A stretch of DNA of 64,000 bases from Gemmatimonadota bacterium (GTDB lineage: Bacteria; Gemmatimonadota; Gemmatimonadetes; Longimicrobiales; Gaopeijiaceae). The translations under genes and the position numbers were made by a program. The first letter of the stretch is position 1. Each line of letters begins with the position of its first letter. Shown here one piece after another: positions 34,566-42,531 of the stretch. The stretch spans positions 372,001-436,000 of the forward strand of contig JAJDUP010000012.1 of NCBI GenBank assembly GCA_022826565.1, in the 5' to 3' direction. Below the pieces are notes generated by a model. The model saw nothing but the letters and a program-made list of their open reading frames with translations. It did not search any database and was not told the DNA's origin.

Positions 34566-35354
34566 ATGACCTCCATGTTCAGCCTCGGCGGCAAGACCGC
34601 CGCAATCGTCGGCGGCGGCTCCGGAATCGGCGAGGCGGTTGCGGTCGGGTGCGCCGAGGCGGGCGCATCCGTAAGCTGCCTCGACATCGACGGGGACGCC
34701 GCGGCCCGCACGGCGGCGGCGATCCGCAAGGCCGGGGGCGACGCGGACTCCGCCCGGCTCGACATCCTGGACGGGACCGCCGTCACCTCCGCCTTCACCG
34801 GCATCGCGACCGCTCGCGGATCCCTCGACGTTGTCGTCTGCACCCCGGGCGTGAACGTGCGGAAACCCCTCCTCGACTACACCGACGACGAGATCGACCG
34901 CGTTCTCGGCCTCAACCTCAAGGGCGGCGCGCACGTCATCCAGGCCGCGGGCCGGATCATGAGGCGGCAGAACTCCGGCTCGATCATCCTGTTCAGCTCG
35001 ATCCGGTCGGTGGTGGTCGAGCCCGGCCAGAGCATGTACGCGGCCACCAAGGCGGGCATCGTGCAGATGGTGCGCGCGGCGGCCGCCGAACTGGGGCCGC
35101 ACGGGGTGCGCGTGAACGCGGTCGCGCCGGGGGTGATCGACACGCCGCTTACGGCGCCGATCAAGGACAGCCCCGACTGGTACGGAGCCTACGGCGCGCG
35201 CAACATCTTCAACCGCTGGGGGAGCGCGCGCGAGATGGCGGGCCCGACGGTCTTCCTCGCATCCGAAGCCGCCAGCTACGTGACGGGGACGGTGCTCTTC
35301 GCGGACGGTGGCTGGACGGCGATCGACGGGAGGTTCACGCCGCCCGGGATGTGA
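34566..35354 (+). CDS. Short-chain dehydrogenase/reductase
   Basis: 262 residues, the classical SDR length. The NAD(P)-binding motif GGGSGIGEAVAVG (TGxxxGxG class), acidic D-I-D after the second beta strand that favours NAD, the CTPGVNVRKP segment standing in for NNAG, catalytic Ser in ILFSSI, and the catalytic YAATK are visible, followed by NAVAPGVIDTPLT and a C-terminal ADGGWTAIDG. The active-site set is complete, so it is probably an oxidoreductase for a hydroxy- or keto-substrate not identifiable from sequence. Confidence 0.9.
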   Translation: MTSMFSLGGKTAAIVGGGSGIGEAVAVGCAEAGASVSCLDIDGDAAARTAAAIRKAGGDADSARLDILDGTAVTSAFTGIATARGSLDVVVCTPGVNVRKPLLDYTDDEIDRVLGLNLKGGAHVIQAAGRIMRRQNSGSIILFSSIRSVVVEPGQSMYAATKAGIVQMVRAAAAELGPHGVRVNAVAPGVIDTPLTAPIKDSPDWYGAYGARNIFNRWGSAREMAGPTVFLASEAASYVTGTVLFADGGWTAIDGRFTPPGM

Positions 35355-35368
35355 GGGCGCGGCCCGCT

Positions 35369-35617
35369 AGCAGTCCGTGGATAATCCCCGCGTCGCACCG
35401 AGGGCGGCGAGGGGCCGGGCTGGCAAGGCGCGATGAGCGAGAATAGCAGCGCTATTTGAGCGAAGAGCAACGCAGAGCGGCGCTCTGGAGAGCCAGAATG
35501 TAAACAAAACACGACATTCTGTATTGTCTTCATGACAGTGCGAGGTCGCATGAGCGCCGCGACCAGCGCGGATACATCGCCGTCCGAATGCAGCGGGGAC
35601 TTGTTCCGCGGACTGCT
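35369..35617. repeat. Interspersed palindromic-ended repeat, copy B (MITE-like, 249 bases)
   Basis: The ends are inverted copies: AGCAGTCCGTGGA on the left and TCCGCGGACTGCT on the right. Inside is a conserved hairpin GAATAGC-AGC-GCTATT (35441-35456). An inner AT-rich segment with AGAATGT (35495-35501) and ACATTCT (35514-35520) is missing from copy D. No open reading frame in it looks real. The right end runs through the first two bases of the ispH stop codon. The sequence in common with copy D (51111-51284) covers both ends and the central hairpin. Confidence 0.75.
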
Positions 35618-36827
35618 ACAACTCCACCTCGACGCCCCTCACCGCCAGCACGCGCGCCAGCGCCCGGCCGATCTCGTTGTCGGGCGTCGATGCGCCGGCC
35701 GTGATCCCCAGCGCGAAAGGCCCCGGCGGCAGCCAGTCCCAGCCGGTCACTTCGGGAGCGTTCGGATCCAGCTCGGGCTTGTGACGGATCGCCCCGGTGT
35801 CGACGTCGATGCAGGCAGCGTCCTTGATATGCCAGGTGCGGGTGTACTCGCGGCAGAGGTGCGCCAGGTGGTTCGTGTTGGACGAGTTGTATCCGCCCAC
35901 GACGAGCATCACATCGGGGGGCTCCTGCATCATCTCCAGGACCGCGTCCTGCCGCTCCTGGGTCGCGGAGCAGATCGTATCGAAGGACCGGAAGTGGCCC
36001 TGCGCGTGTTCCTCGCCGAACGACTCCGCCATCATCTCCCGCAGGCGCGCCGCGATGGCCAGCGATTCCGTCGCGAGCATGGTGGTCTGGTTGGCCACGC
36101 CCACCCTCTTCAAATCCCTGTCGGGATCGAACCCTTCCGAGAAGCACTCGCCGTAGCGCTGCATGAACTCGCCGCGGCTCAGGCGCCCGGGCAGGCCGCA
36201 CATGTACGTGCCCACCTCCTCGGCCTGCTCCATGTTCCGCACGATGATGTATTTGCCGCCCTCGTGCAGCCGGACCTGGCTGGCCGTCGCCCGCGATTCC
36301 TCGTGGCGGTACTTGCCGTGGATGACGGCGGTGAACCCGTCGCGCGCGTAGCTGGCGACCCGCTTCCACACGAGCAGCACCGAGCCGCAGGTGGTGTCGA
36401 CGAGGACGCAGCCGGTCGCCTTGAGGGTGTTCAGGTCGTGCAGGGTGACCCCGAAGGCCGGGATGATGACCACGTCGTCGCCCGTGATGTGGCCGAAATC
36501 GAAGGTCCCCTCGTCGTCCGGGTAGATGAACTCGATCCCCTTTTCCTGCAGCCGGTGGTTGACATGCGGGTTGTGGATGATCTCGCCGACGAGGAAGATG
36601 CGCTTGTCGGGGAACTTGTGGCGGGTCTGATAGGCGTAGTCCACCGCCCGGTCGACGCCGTAGCAGAAACCGAAGTCCTTGGCCAGCCGAACCGTGATGT
36701 CGCCGTACCGGTCGACGTAGGCGCGCGACCTGAGGCGCTCCAGCAGGGCGGAGTGGTATTCGGACTCGATGAAGGGCTTCACCTCGGCTTTGAGGCCGAA
36801 GCCCTTTCGGAAATAGGTGTCTTTCAT
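35616..36827 (-). CDS. ispH: 4-hydroxy-3-methylbut-2-enyl diphosphate reductase, long (cyanobacterial/plastid) form
   Basis: 403 residues from an ATG with GAGGGA upstream. IspH makes IPP and DMAPP in the last step of the MEP isoprenoid pathway using a [4Fe-4S] cluster. Cluster cysteines lie in DFGFCYGVDRA, VDTTCGSVLL and FDTICSATQERQ; substrate residues include EIIHNPHVNHRL and the VVGGYNSSNTNHLA segment. The N-terminal extension YFRKGFGLKAEV and the 400-residue length match cyanobacterial and plant enzymes rather than the 316-residue E. coli type. The stop codon overlaps the end of repeat copy B. Divergent from fxsA. Confidence 0.95.
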   Translation of the reverse strand: MKDTYFRKGFGLKAEVKPFIESEYHSALLERLRSRAYVDRYGDITVRLAKDFGFCYGVDRAVDYAYQTRHKFPDKRIFLVGEIIHNPHVNHRLQEKGIEFIYPDDEGTFDFGHITGDDVVIIPAFGVTLHDLNTLKATGCVLVDTTCGSVLLVWKRVASYARDGFTAVIHGKYRHEESRATASQVRLHEGGKYIIVRNMEQAEEVGTYMCGLPGRLSRGEFMQRYGECFSEGFDPDRDLKRVGVANQTTMLATESLAIAARLREMMAESFGEEHAQGHFRSFDTICSATQERQDAVLEMMQEPPDVMLVVGGYNSSNTNHLAHLCREYTRTWHIKDAACIDVDTGAIRHKPELDPNAPEVTGWDWLPPGPFALGITAGASTPDNEIGRALARVLAVRGVEVEL

Positions 36828-36942
36828 GGTCCCTCGGTTGGCGCCCCGGTGCGGGCCCCTCGGCACTCGGGTGCGGGCGAGGAATATACATTGGATGATC
36901 GCCGGGGGATAACCCCGACACATTCCACAGGGGGGCCAGGCC

Positions 36943-37404
36943 TTGCTGACCAGATTGATCTTCCTCTTCGTTGCCGTGCCGCTGGTGGAGCTGGCGATCC
37001 TTCTCCAGGTGGCGCAGGTGATCGGCCTCGTGCCCACCATCGCGCTGGTCGTGACGACCGGGGTCGCGGGGGCGGCGCTGGCCCGGCACCAGGGGCTGCG
37101 TGCCTTCCTCGCGGTGCAGCAGGAGCTGGCGTCGGGCCGCCTGCCGGGCCGCGCGCTCCTCGACGGCCTCTCGATCCTCGTCGGCGGGGCGTTCCTGCTG
37201 ACCCCCGGGATCCTGACGGACATCGCCGGATTCAGCCTGCTGCTGCCGCTGTCGAGGCGCTGGCTGCAGGGCGTTGTAAAGCGCCGGCTGGAGCGCAGGA
37301 TCAGCGAAGGAACCGTCGAGTTCAGGGTCTTTTCGCCCGGCGGCGAGACCACGTCGCGGCGCGGCGAGGTCGGCACCCATCCTCCACATGAACGGGATCG
37401 ATGA
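36943..37404 (+). CDS. fxsA: FxsA family membrane protein
   Basis: 153 residues from a TTG start downstream of GGGGGG. Four hydrophobic segments are visible: LTRLIFLFVAVPLVELAIL, IGLVPTIALVVTTGVAGAAL, then GLSILVGGAFLLTPGIL and a final short one. The Pro-Gly in LLTPGILTDIAG is a family hallmark. FxsA was named for suppressing F-exclusion of phage T7 in E. coli; the general role is unknown. The stop overlaps the start of the M42 peptidase (ATGA). Residues after 120 form a soluble basic tail. Confidence 0.88.
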   Translation: MLTRLIFLFVAVPLVELAILLQVAQVIGLVPTIALVVTTGVAGAALARHQGLRAFLAVQQELASGRLPGRALLDGLSILVGGAFLLTPGILTDIAGFSLLLPLSRRWLQGVVKRRLERRISEGTVEFRVFSPGGETTSRRGEVGTHPPHERDR

Positions 37405-38465
37405 AGCACGACATTTCATTTCTGGAACGCCTGCTCGACGCGCCCGGCCCGTCAGGGTTCGAGGCCAGGCCGGCCGGAGTCTGGCGCGATGAGGCCGGGG
37501 CCTTTGCCGAGGTGTGGTCGGATGTGGTCGGGAACAGCTACGCCGGGCTCCGGCGCGGCGCGCGCCCCCTGGTGCTGCTCGCGGGCCACATCGACGAGAT
37601 CGGCCTGCAGGTGACCCACACGGACAAGTCGGGGCTGCTCTACTTTGCCGGGATCGGAGGGTGGGACGCGCAGGTTCTGGTGGGCCAGCGCGTGCGCGTG
37701 CTCGGTGCGAAGGGCGATGTGCCGGGTGTGATCGGCCGCAAGGCCATCCACCTCATGGAGGCGAAGGAGCGCGGCCAGGCGGTGAAGGTGAAGAAGCTGT
37801 GGATCGACGTCGGGGCGTCGTCGCTGGACGAGCTGACCGGGATGGGCGTGCGCGTCGGCGACCCCGCCGTGATCGATGCGGGGATGGTGCGCCTGGCGGG
37901 GGACAGGGTGGCGAGCCGGGCGATCGACAACCGGGTCGGCGCCTTCGTCGTGCTCGAGGCGCTGCGGCTGTTGGGGGAGGGGGACGGCGTCGCCGGAGCG
38001 GTGGCGGTGGCGACGGCGCAGGAGGAGATCGGCTACTCCGGCGGCGGCGCCCGGACCAGCGCCTTCGACCTCTCGCCGGATGTGGCGCTGGTGGTGGACG
38101 TCACGCACGCTACCGACGTGCCGGGAGTGGAGAAGACCGAGGTCGGCGAGAACTCGCTGGGCGGCGGCCCGGTCCTGACGCGCGGCTCGTCGACGCACCC
38201 CGGGGTGTTCGAGATGCTCGCCGAGACCGCCGAGGCCAACGACATCCCCTATTCGATCCAGGCCGCGCCGCTGCGCACCGCCACGGACGCGGACGCCATC
38301 CACCTGGCGCGCGGCGGCGTCCCGACCGGCCTGGTGTCGATTCCGAACCGGTACATGCATTCCCCCTGCGAGATCGTCGACACCGCCGACCTCGTCCACG
38401 CGGCGCGTCTCCTGGCGGCCTTTGTCGGACGGCTCGACGGCAGCGTCGATTTCGGCAGGGGATGA
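37401..38465 (+). CDS. M42 family aminopeptidase (FrvX/CelM-like)
   Basis: 354 residues. Di-metal ligands appear in order: GHIDEIG, SRAIDNRVGAFV, the catalytic Glu pair in TAQEEIGYSGG, DVTHATDVPG and the C-terminal IPNRYMHSPCEIVD. These large tetrahedral (TET) complexes trim peptides in the cytoplasm. The gene overlaps fxsA by 4 bases. Just after its stop a perfect -10 box begins a new unit. Confidence 0.93.
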   Translation: MKHDISFLERLLDAPGPSGFEARPAGVWRDEAGAFAEVWSDVVGNSYAGLRRGARPLVLLAGHIDEIGLQVTHTDKSGLLYFAGIGGWDAQVLVGQRVRVLGAKGDVPGVIGRKAIHLMEAKERGQAVKVKKLWIDVGASSLDELTGMGVRVGDPAVIDAGMVRLAGDRVASRAIDNRVGAFVVLEALRLLGEGDGVAGAVAVATAQEEIGYSGGGARTSAFDLSPDVALVVDVTHATDVPGVEKTEVGENSLGGGPVLTRGSSTHPGVFEMLAETAEANDIPYSIQAAPLRTATDADAIHLARGGVPTGLVSIPNRYMHSPCEIVDTADLVHAARLLAAFVGRLDGSVDFGRG

Positions 38466-38475
38466 ACAACTTGCC

Positions 38476-38481
38476 TATAAT
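38476..38481 (+). promoter_or_regulatory. -10 element of the GAF-protein gene
   Basis: TATAAT, an exact consensus match in a GC-rich region, lies 34 bases before the GAF gene start, and is followed by TAAGG. No clear -35 is visible at 16-18 bases upstream, so it may depend on an extended or alternative element. Confidence 0.5.
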
Positions 38482-38514
38482 TAAGGGCTGACCCCCTTCC
38501 ATCGGAACCAATAG

Positions 38515-38985
38515 ATGATCGACGCACGCTACGTAGTCAGGGAACTGCAGGACATGAGGGAAGAAGGGCACCTCTCGGACGCCCTTCTGCGCCATTCCGT
38601 TCGGGCGCTGTACCAGGCCGACGACCGCTACAACTGGGTGGGTGTGTACCTGCTCACCGACGATCGGCTGGAGCTCTGGCTCCACAACTACATGGGCGCC
38701 CCGACCGAGCATGCGAAGATCCCGGTCGGGCAGGGCGTGTGCGGCACCGCGGTGGCCCACGGCGCCAACCAGAACGTCCCCGACGTGTCGGAGTTCGATG
38801 GGTACCTGTCCTGCAGCCCCAGCGTGAAGTCGGAGATGGTGGTGCTCATTCGCGCCGGCGGTGAGATCTTCGGACAGTTCGACATCGATTCCCACCAGGC
38901 GGAAGCGTTCAACGAAATCGACGAGGCGGCGCTGCAGCTGATCGCGGACAAGCTCGCCGAGCAGCTCGCACGCGAGCGGCGCTGA
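38515..38985 (+). CDS. GAF domain protein, free-methionine-R-sulfoxide-reductase-like
   Basis: 156 residues, a single GAF domain. The order YNWVGVYLL, then VGQGVCGTAVA, then a Cys in YLSCSPSVKSEMVVLI, GEIFGQFDIDS matches the fRMsr (YebR/YtsP) family, which reduces free methionine-R-sulfoxide. Two of the three family cysteines are here (GVCG and LSC); the middle one, at the position following the GVCG segment, is Ala/Gly. That might weaken catalysis or shift the protein to a ligand-sensing role. It is expressed from its own promoter. Confidence 0.8.
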   Translation: MIDARYVVRELQDMREEGHLSDALLRHSVRALYQADDRYNWVGVYLLTDDRLELWLHNYMGAPTEHAKIPVGQGVCGTAVAHGANQNVPDVSEFDGYLSCSPSVKSEMVVLIRAGGEIFGQFDIDSHQAEAFNEIDEAALQLIADKLAEQLARERR

Positions 38986-39058
38986 CGACGGTCCCGAACG
39001 TGGGGACGGCCCACGGAGCCAGGTTGTCCAGGAGGGCGGCGCAGATGGCGGACACACC

Positions 39059-39781
39059 GTGAGCGTGCGTTCCTTTCTCGCGCTTAATCCGGGCCCGGTT
39101 ACGATGTCCGGCACCCGATCCTACCTGGTTGGAGAGGCCGTGGCCGCGATCATCGACCCCGGGCCCGACACCGAGTCGCATATCGCCGCCCTGGCGGATG
39201 CGGCGGCCGACGCCCGCTCCGTCACGATCCTCCTCACCCACGGCCACGACGACCACGCGGGAGGGGCGCCAACCCTTGCCCGCGCGCTCGGCGCCGAAGT
39301 CCACGGTCCCGGCGGCGACCACCCCATCAACGATGGCCAGCGCTTCGCCACCAGCGAGGGCGATCTCGTCGCCGTCTCCACCCCCGGGCACGCCCGCCGC
39401 CACTTCTGCTTCCACCTCGCGAGCAACGACTCGGTCTTCGTCGGCGACCTGATCCTCGGCGAGGGCGAAACCACCTGGGTCGGCGAGTACAGCGGAGCGG
39501 TCGCCCACTACCTCCGCTCCCTCGACCGGATCGAATCCCTCGAGCCCCGCATCCTCCATCCGGCCCACGGCCCCACCATCCGCGACCCGGCGGCCGCCAT
39601 CGCGCGCTTCCGCGACCACCGCCTGGCCCGGATCGAGATGGTGCGGCGCGCCCTCGCCGGGGGACACACCGGCGTGGCCGCCATCACGCGGCAGGTCTAC
39701 GGCGAGCTGCCGCCGAAGCTCCACGCCATGGCGACGACCAGCGTGGAGGCTATTCTGGACTACCTGTCCACCCCCGAATAG
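39059..39781 (+). CDS. MBL-fold metallo-hydrolase
   Basis: 240 residues from a GTG start. The metallo-beta-lactamase-fold metal motif is complete: THGHDDHAGG (HxHxDH), TPGHARRHFCF, FVGDLILGEG and a late HPAHGPTI. The C-terminal 60 residues form a helical domain (RQVYGELPPKLHAMAT) as in LACTB2-like hydrolases, which suggests a nuclease or thioester-type substrate. The GlcD gene starts 9 bases after the stop and may be co-transcribed. Confidence 0.9.
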   Translation: MSVRSFLALNPGPVTMSGTRSYLVGEAVAAIIDPGPDTESHIAALADAAADARSVTILLTHGHDDHAGGAPTLARALGAEVHGPGGDHPINDGQRFATSEGDLVAVSTPGHARRHFCFHLASNDSVFVGDLILGEGETTWVGEYSGAVAHYLRSLDRIESLEPRILHPAHGPTIRDPAAAIARFRDHRLARIEMVRRALAGGHTGVAAITRQVYGELPPKLHAMATTSVEAILDYLSTPE

Positions 39782-39790
39782 CTTGCCCGC

Positions 39791-41257
39791 ATGATCCCGA
39801 AAGCCCTCGCGGTCTCCCTGACCGGCATCTGCGGGCCCGACGGCGTCATCGCCGACCGGGACCGCCTGCTCGTCTACGAGTCGGACGCGCTCACAGCCTA
39901 CCGGCACCGGCCCGGCGCCGTCGTCCTGCCTCGCACCACCGACGAGGTGCGGCGCGCGGTGCAGGCGATCACGCGCCATGGCCTCCCCATCGTGCCGCGC
40001 GGGGCGGGGACCGGGCTTTCGGGCGGTGCCGTGCCCCTCGGCGGGGCGGTCGTCATCGGCACCGCGCGCATGAACCGCATCCTCTCCATCGACGCCGCCA
40101 ACCGCAGGGCGGTGCTGCAGCCTGGCGTGATCAACGCGGAACTGTCGGCGGCGGCGGCCGCGCACGGCCTCTACTACGCCCCGGACCCCTCGTCGCAGAC
40201 GGCCTGCACGATCGGCGGCAACGTGGCCGAGAACTCGGGCGGGCCCCACTGCCTCAAGTACGGCGTGACCTCGCGCTACGTGACCGGGCTGACGGTCGTG
40301 CTGGCCGACGGGTCGGTGGTGCGGCTCGGGGGCCAGGGGCGCGAGGCGCCGGGGTACGACCTGGTCGGCCTCTTCGTGGGCTCGGAGGGATGCTTCGGGA
40401 TCGCCACCGAGATCGAGGTGGGGCTGCTGCCCGTGCCCGAGGGCGTGCGCACCCTGCTCGGAATCTTCGACCGCATCGAGGACGCCGGCCGGGCCGTGTC
40501 CGACATCGTGAGCGCGGGGCTGCTGCCGGCCGCGATGGAGATCATCGACGGGCCGACGATCCGCGCCGTCGAGGACAGCGTCTTCGCCGCCGGATACCCC
40601 ACCGACGCCGAGGCCGCCCTGGTGATCGAGTTCGACGGCCTGGAGGCGGGGCTGGACGCCGAAGCCGCCCGCGCGGCCGAATTCTGCCGCTGCGCGGGTG
40701 CCCGCGAGGTGCGCAGCGCGAAGGACGAGGAGGAGCGGCTGGCGCTGTGGAAGGGCCGCAAGAAGGCCTTCGGGGCGATGGGGCGGATCGCGCCGGACCT
40801 GCTGGTGCAGGACGCCACGGTCCCCCGCACGACTCTGCCGGCGATCCTCAAGGGCATCTCCGAGATCGGCAAGCGGTACGGCCTCGTCGTCGCGAACGTC
40901 TTTCACGCCGGCGACGGCAATCTCCACCCCAACATCCTCTTCGACCGGCGCGACGAGGACGAACTCGAGCGCGTCGAGCGGGCGTCGAAGGAGATCATGC
41001 AGATCTGCGTCGACTCGGGCGGCACGATCACCGGCGAGCACGGCGTCGGCCTCGACAAGAAGCACCACATGCCCCTCATCTACGGCGAGGCCGAACTCGA
41101 CACCATGTGGGGGATCCGGCGGGTCTTCGATCCCGGGGAGGTGCTGAACCCGGGCAAGGTGCTGCCCGAAGAGACCGACCCGGCGGCGCGGGCGAGCCGG
41201 GATGACGGCGCCGTGGGCGAGAAACCGGCCGCCGCACCCGCTCCAGCGCACGCATGA
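39791..41257 (+). CDS. glcD: FAD-linked glycolate/lactate oxidase subunit GlcD
   Basis: 488 residues. The FAD-binding type 4 domain shows PRGAGTGLSGGAVPLGGAV, DPSSQTACTIGGNVAENSGG and KYGVTSRYVTGL. The C-terminal oxidase domain has NVFHAGDGNLHPNIL and GEHGVGLDKKHHMP. It oxidises a 2-hydroxy acid (glycolate or lactate) and passes electrons through GlcE and GlcF to quinone at the inner membrane. The last 30 residues are Ala/Pro-rich. The stop overlaps glcE by 4 bases. Confidence 0.93.
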   Translation: MIPKALAVSLTGICGPDGVIADRDRLLVYESDALTAYRHRPGAVVLPRTTDEVRRAVQAITRHGLPIVPRGAGTGLSGGAVPLGGAVVIGTARMNRILSIDAANRRAVLQPGVINAELSAAAAAHGLYYAPDPSSQTACTIGGNVAENSGGPHCLKYGVTSRYVTGLTVVLADGSVVRLGGQGREAPGYDLVGLFVGSEGCFGIATEIEVGLLPVPEGVRTLLGIFDRIEDAGRAVSDIVSAGLLPAAMEIIDGPTIRAVEDSVFAAGYPTDAEAALVIEFDGLEAGLDAEAARAAEFCRCAGAREVRSAKDEEERLALWKGRKKAFGAMGRIAPDLLVQDATVPRTTLPAILKGISEIGKRYGLVVANVFHAGDGNLHPNILFDRRDEDELERVERASKEIMQICVDSGGTITGEHGVGLDKKHHMPLIYGEAELDTMWGIRRVFDPGEVLNPGKVLPEETDPAARASRDDGAVGEKPAAAPAPAHA

Positions 41258-42531
41258 GCGAAGCTGCGCCGGCCGCCGCGCTTGTGCCCGATCGGGTGGT
41301 CCTGCCCGAATCGGCCGAGGAGGTGCAGGCGGTGGTGCTCGAGGCGGGCGAAGCCGGGACGCGGCTGCTGCCGGCCGGACGGGGAACGTGGCTGGGCGCC
41401 GGGGGCTGGGGCGTCGATCCGGGCACCCGCAGCGAGCCGGGCGGCGGAGGCGAAGCGGGTGGCCGAAGCGAGTCGGGCGGCGGGACCGACAACCCGCGGA
41501 TCGTGTCGACGGAGCGGCTCGACGCCGTGCACCACTATGAGCCCGCGGACCTGACGCTGACCGCCGGGGCGGGAATCGGCCTGGACCATCTCGCGCGGGT
41601 GCTCGAACCCAACGGACAGTGGCTCCCGTTCGACGGACCGGCGTGCGATACCGGCACGCTCGGAGCCGCGGTGGCCTCGGGCGTCTCGGGGCCGCTCAGC
41701 GCGCGCTACGGGGCGACGCGCGACAATGTGCTCGGGCTCGAGGTGGTGACGGGGGACGGCCGCATCCTGCGCATCGGCGGCCGCGTGGTGAAGAACGTCG
41801 CGGGTTACGACCTGGTCCGCCTCTTCACCGGCAGCCGCGGCAGTCTGGGCGTGATCACCCGCGTATCGGTCCGCCTCTTCCCGCGTCCGGATGCCGACGT
41901 GACGCTGCTCTTCGGCGGGGACGCGGCGGGTGCGGTGGCGGCCGCGCGGCGCGTATGCACGCACGAGGTGCCGGTCGCGGCGGTGGAGGTGATCGAGGGG
42001 GATGAGGGCGGCGTCGGCCGCGCGGCCGCGGTCGCGGTGCGTCTGCTGGGCGGCGTGGACGAGGTGGACGAGAGCAGGGCACGGATCGTCGCGGCGGCGG
42101 GTGCGGACCCGTCGGCGGCGCTGGAGGGCGGGGAGAGCCGCGCCTTCCACGAGCGGCGCATCGGCTGGGAGGCGGGCGCGGGGGTGGTCGCGCGGCTGGC
42201 GGCGCTGCCCGACCGCCTTGCGGAGACGCTGGCGTGCGCGCGGGCCGTCGCCGCGCAGACAGGTGGGGCGACCTCGGCCGACGCGATGCAGGGGGTGGTG
42301 CGCGTGAAGGGGTCGTGCGGCGAGGGCGATCTCGCAGCGCTGGCGGAGGGGCTGTTGCGGGGGCGGCGGGAGATGGCGGCCGCGGGCGGCACGCTGACGC
42401 TGAGCCAGGCGCCCGCCGAGGTGGCCGCGCGGGTGGGGTGGACGGGGGGTGGGGGGGAGGAGGGGGGCCTCACCTCGCGCATCAAGTCCCTCTTCGATCC
42501 TGATTCGACTCTGGCCCCGAGCTGCCCGTGA
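41254..42531 (+). CDS. glcE: Glycolate oxidase FAD-binding subunit GlcE
   Basis: 425 residues. The FAD-binding type 4 fold is shorter than in GlcD; motifs include TLTAGAGIGLDHL, GAAVASGVSGPLSARYG and VVKNVAGYDLVRLFTGSRGS. A Gly/Ser/Glu-rich insert (about residues 48-78) reads as low-complexity. GlcE binds FAD or stabilises GlcD. GlcD stop and GlcE start overlap (ATGA), and the GlcE stop overlaps the glcF start (GTGA), so all three are translationally coupled. Confidence 0.9.
   Translation: MSEAAPAAALVPDRVVLPESAEEVQAVVLEAGEAGTRLLPAGRGTWLGAGGWGVDPGTRSEPGGGGEAGGRSESGGGTDNPRIVSTERLDAVHHYEPADLTLTAGAGIGLDHLARVLEPNGQWLPFDGPACDTGTLGAAVASGVSGPLSARYGATRDNVLGLEVVTGDGRILRIGGRVVKNVAGYDLVRLFTGSRGSLGVITRVSVRLFPRPDADVTLLFGGDAAGAVAAARRVCTHEVPVAAVEVIEGDEGGVGRAAAVAVRLLGGVDEVDESRARIVAAAGADPSAALEGGESRAFHERRIGWEAGAGVVARLAALPDRLAETLACARAVAAQTGGATSADAMQGVVRVKGSCGEGDLAALAEGLLRGRREMAAAGGTLTLSQAPAEVAARVGWTGGGGEEGGLTSRIKSLFDPDSTLAPSCP

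Noticed and set aside
35495-35520. Intrinsic terminator at AGAATGT...ACATTCT
   Set aside because: The stem is only 7 bases with a 12-base loop and no U-tract follows, so it is treated as part of the repeat.
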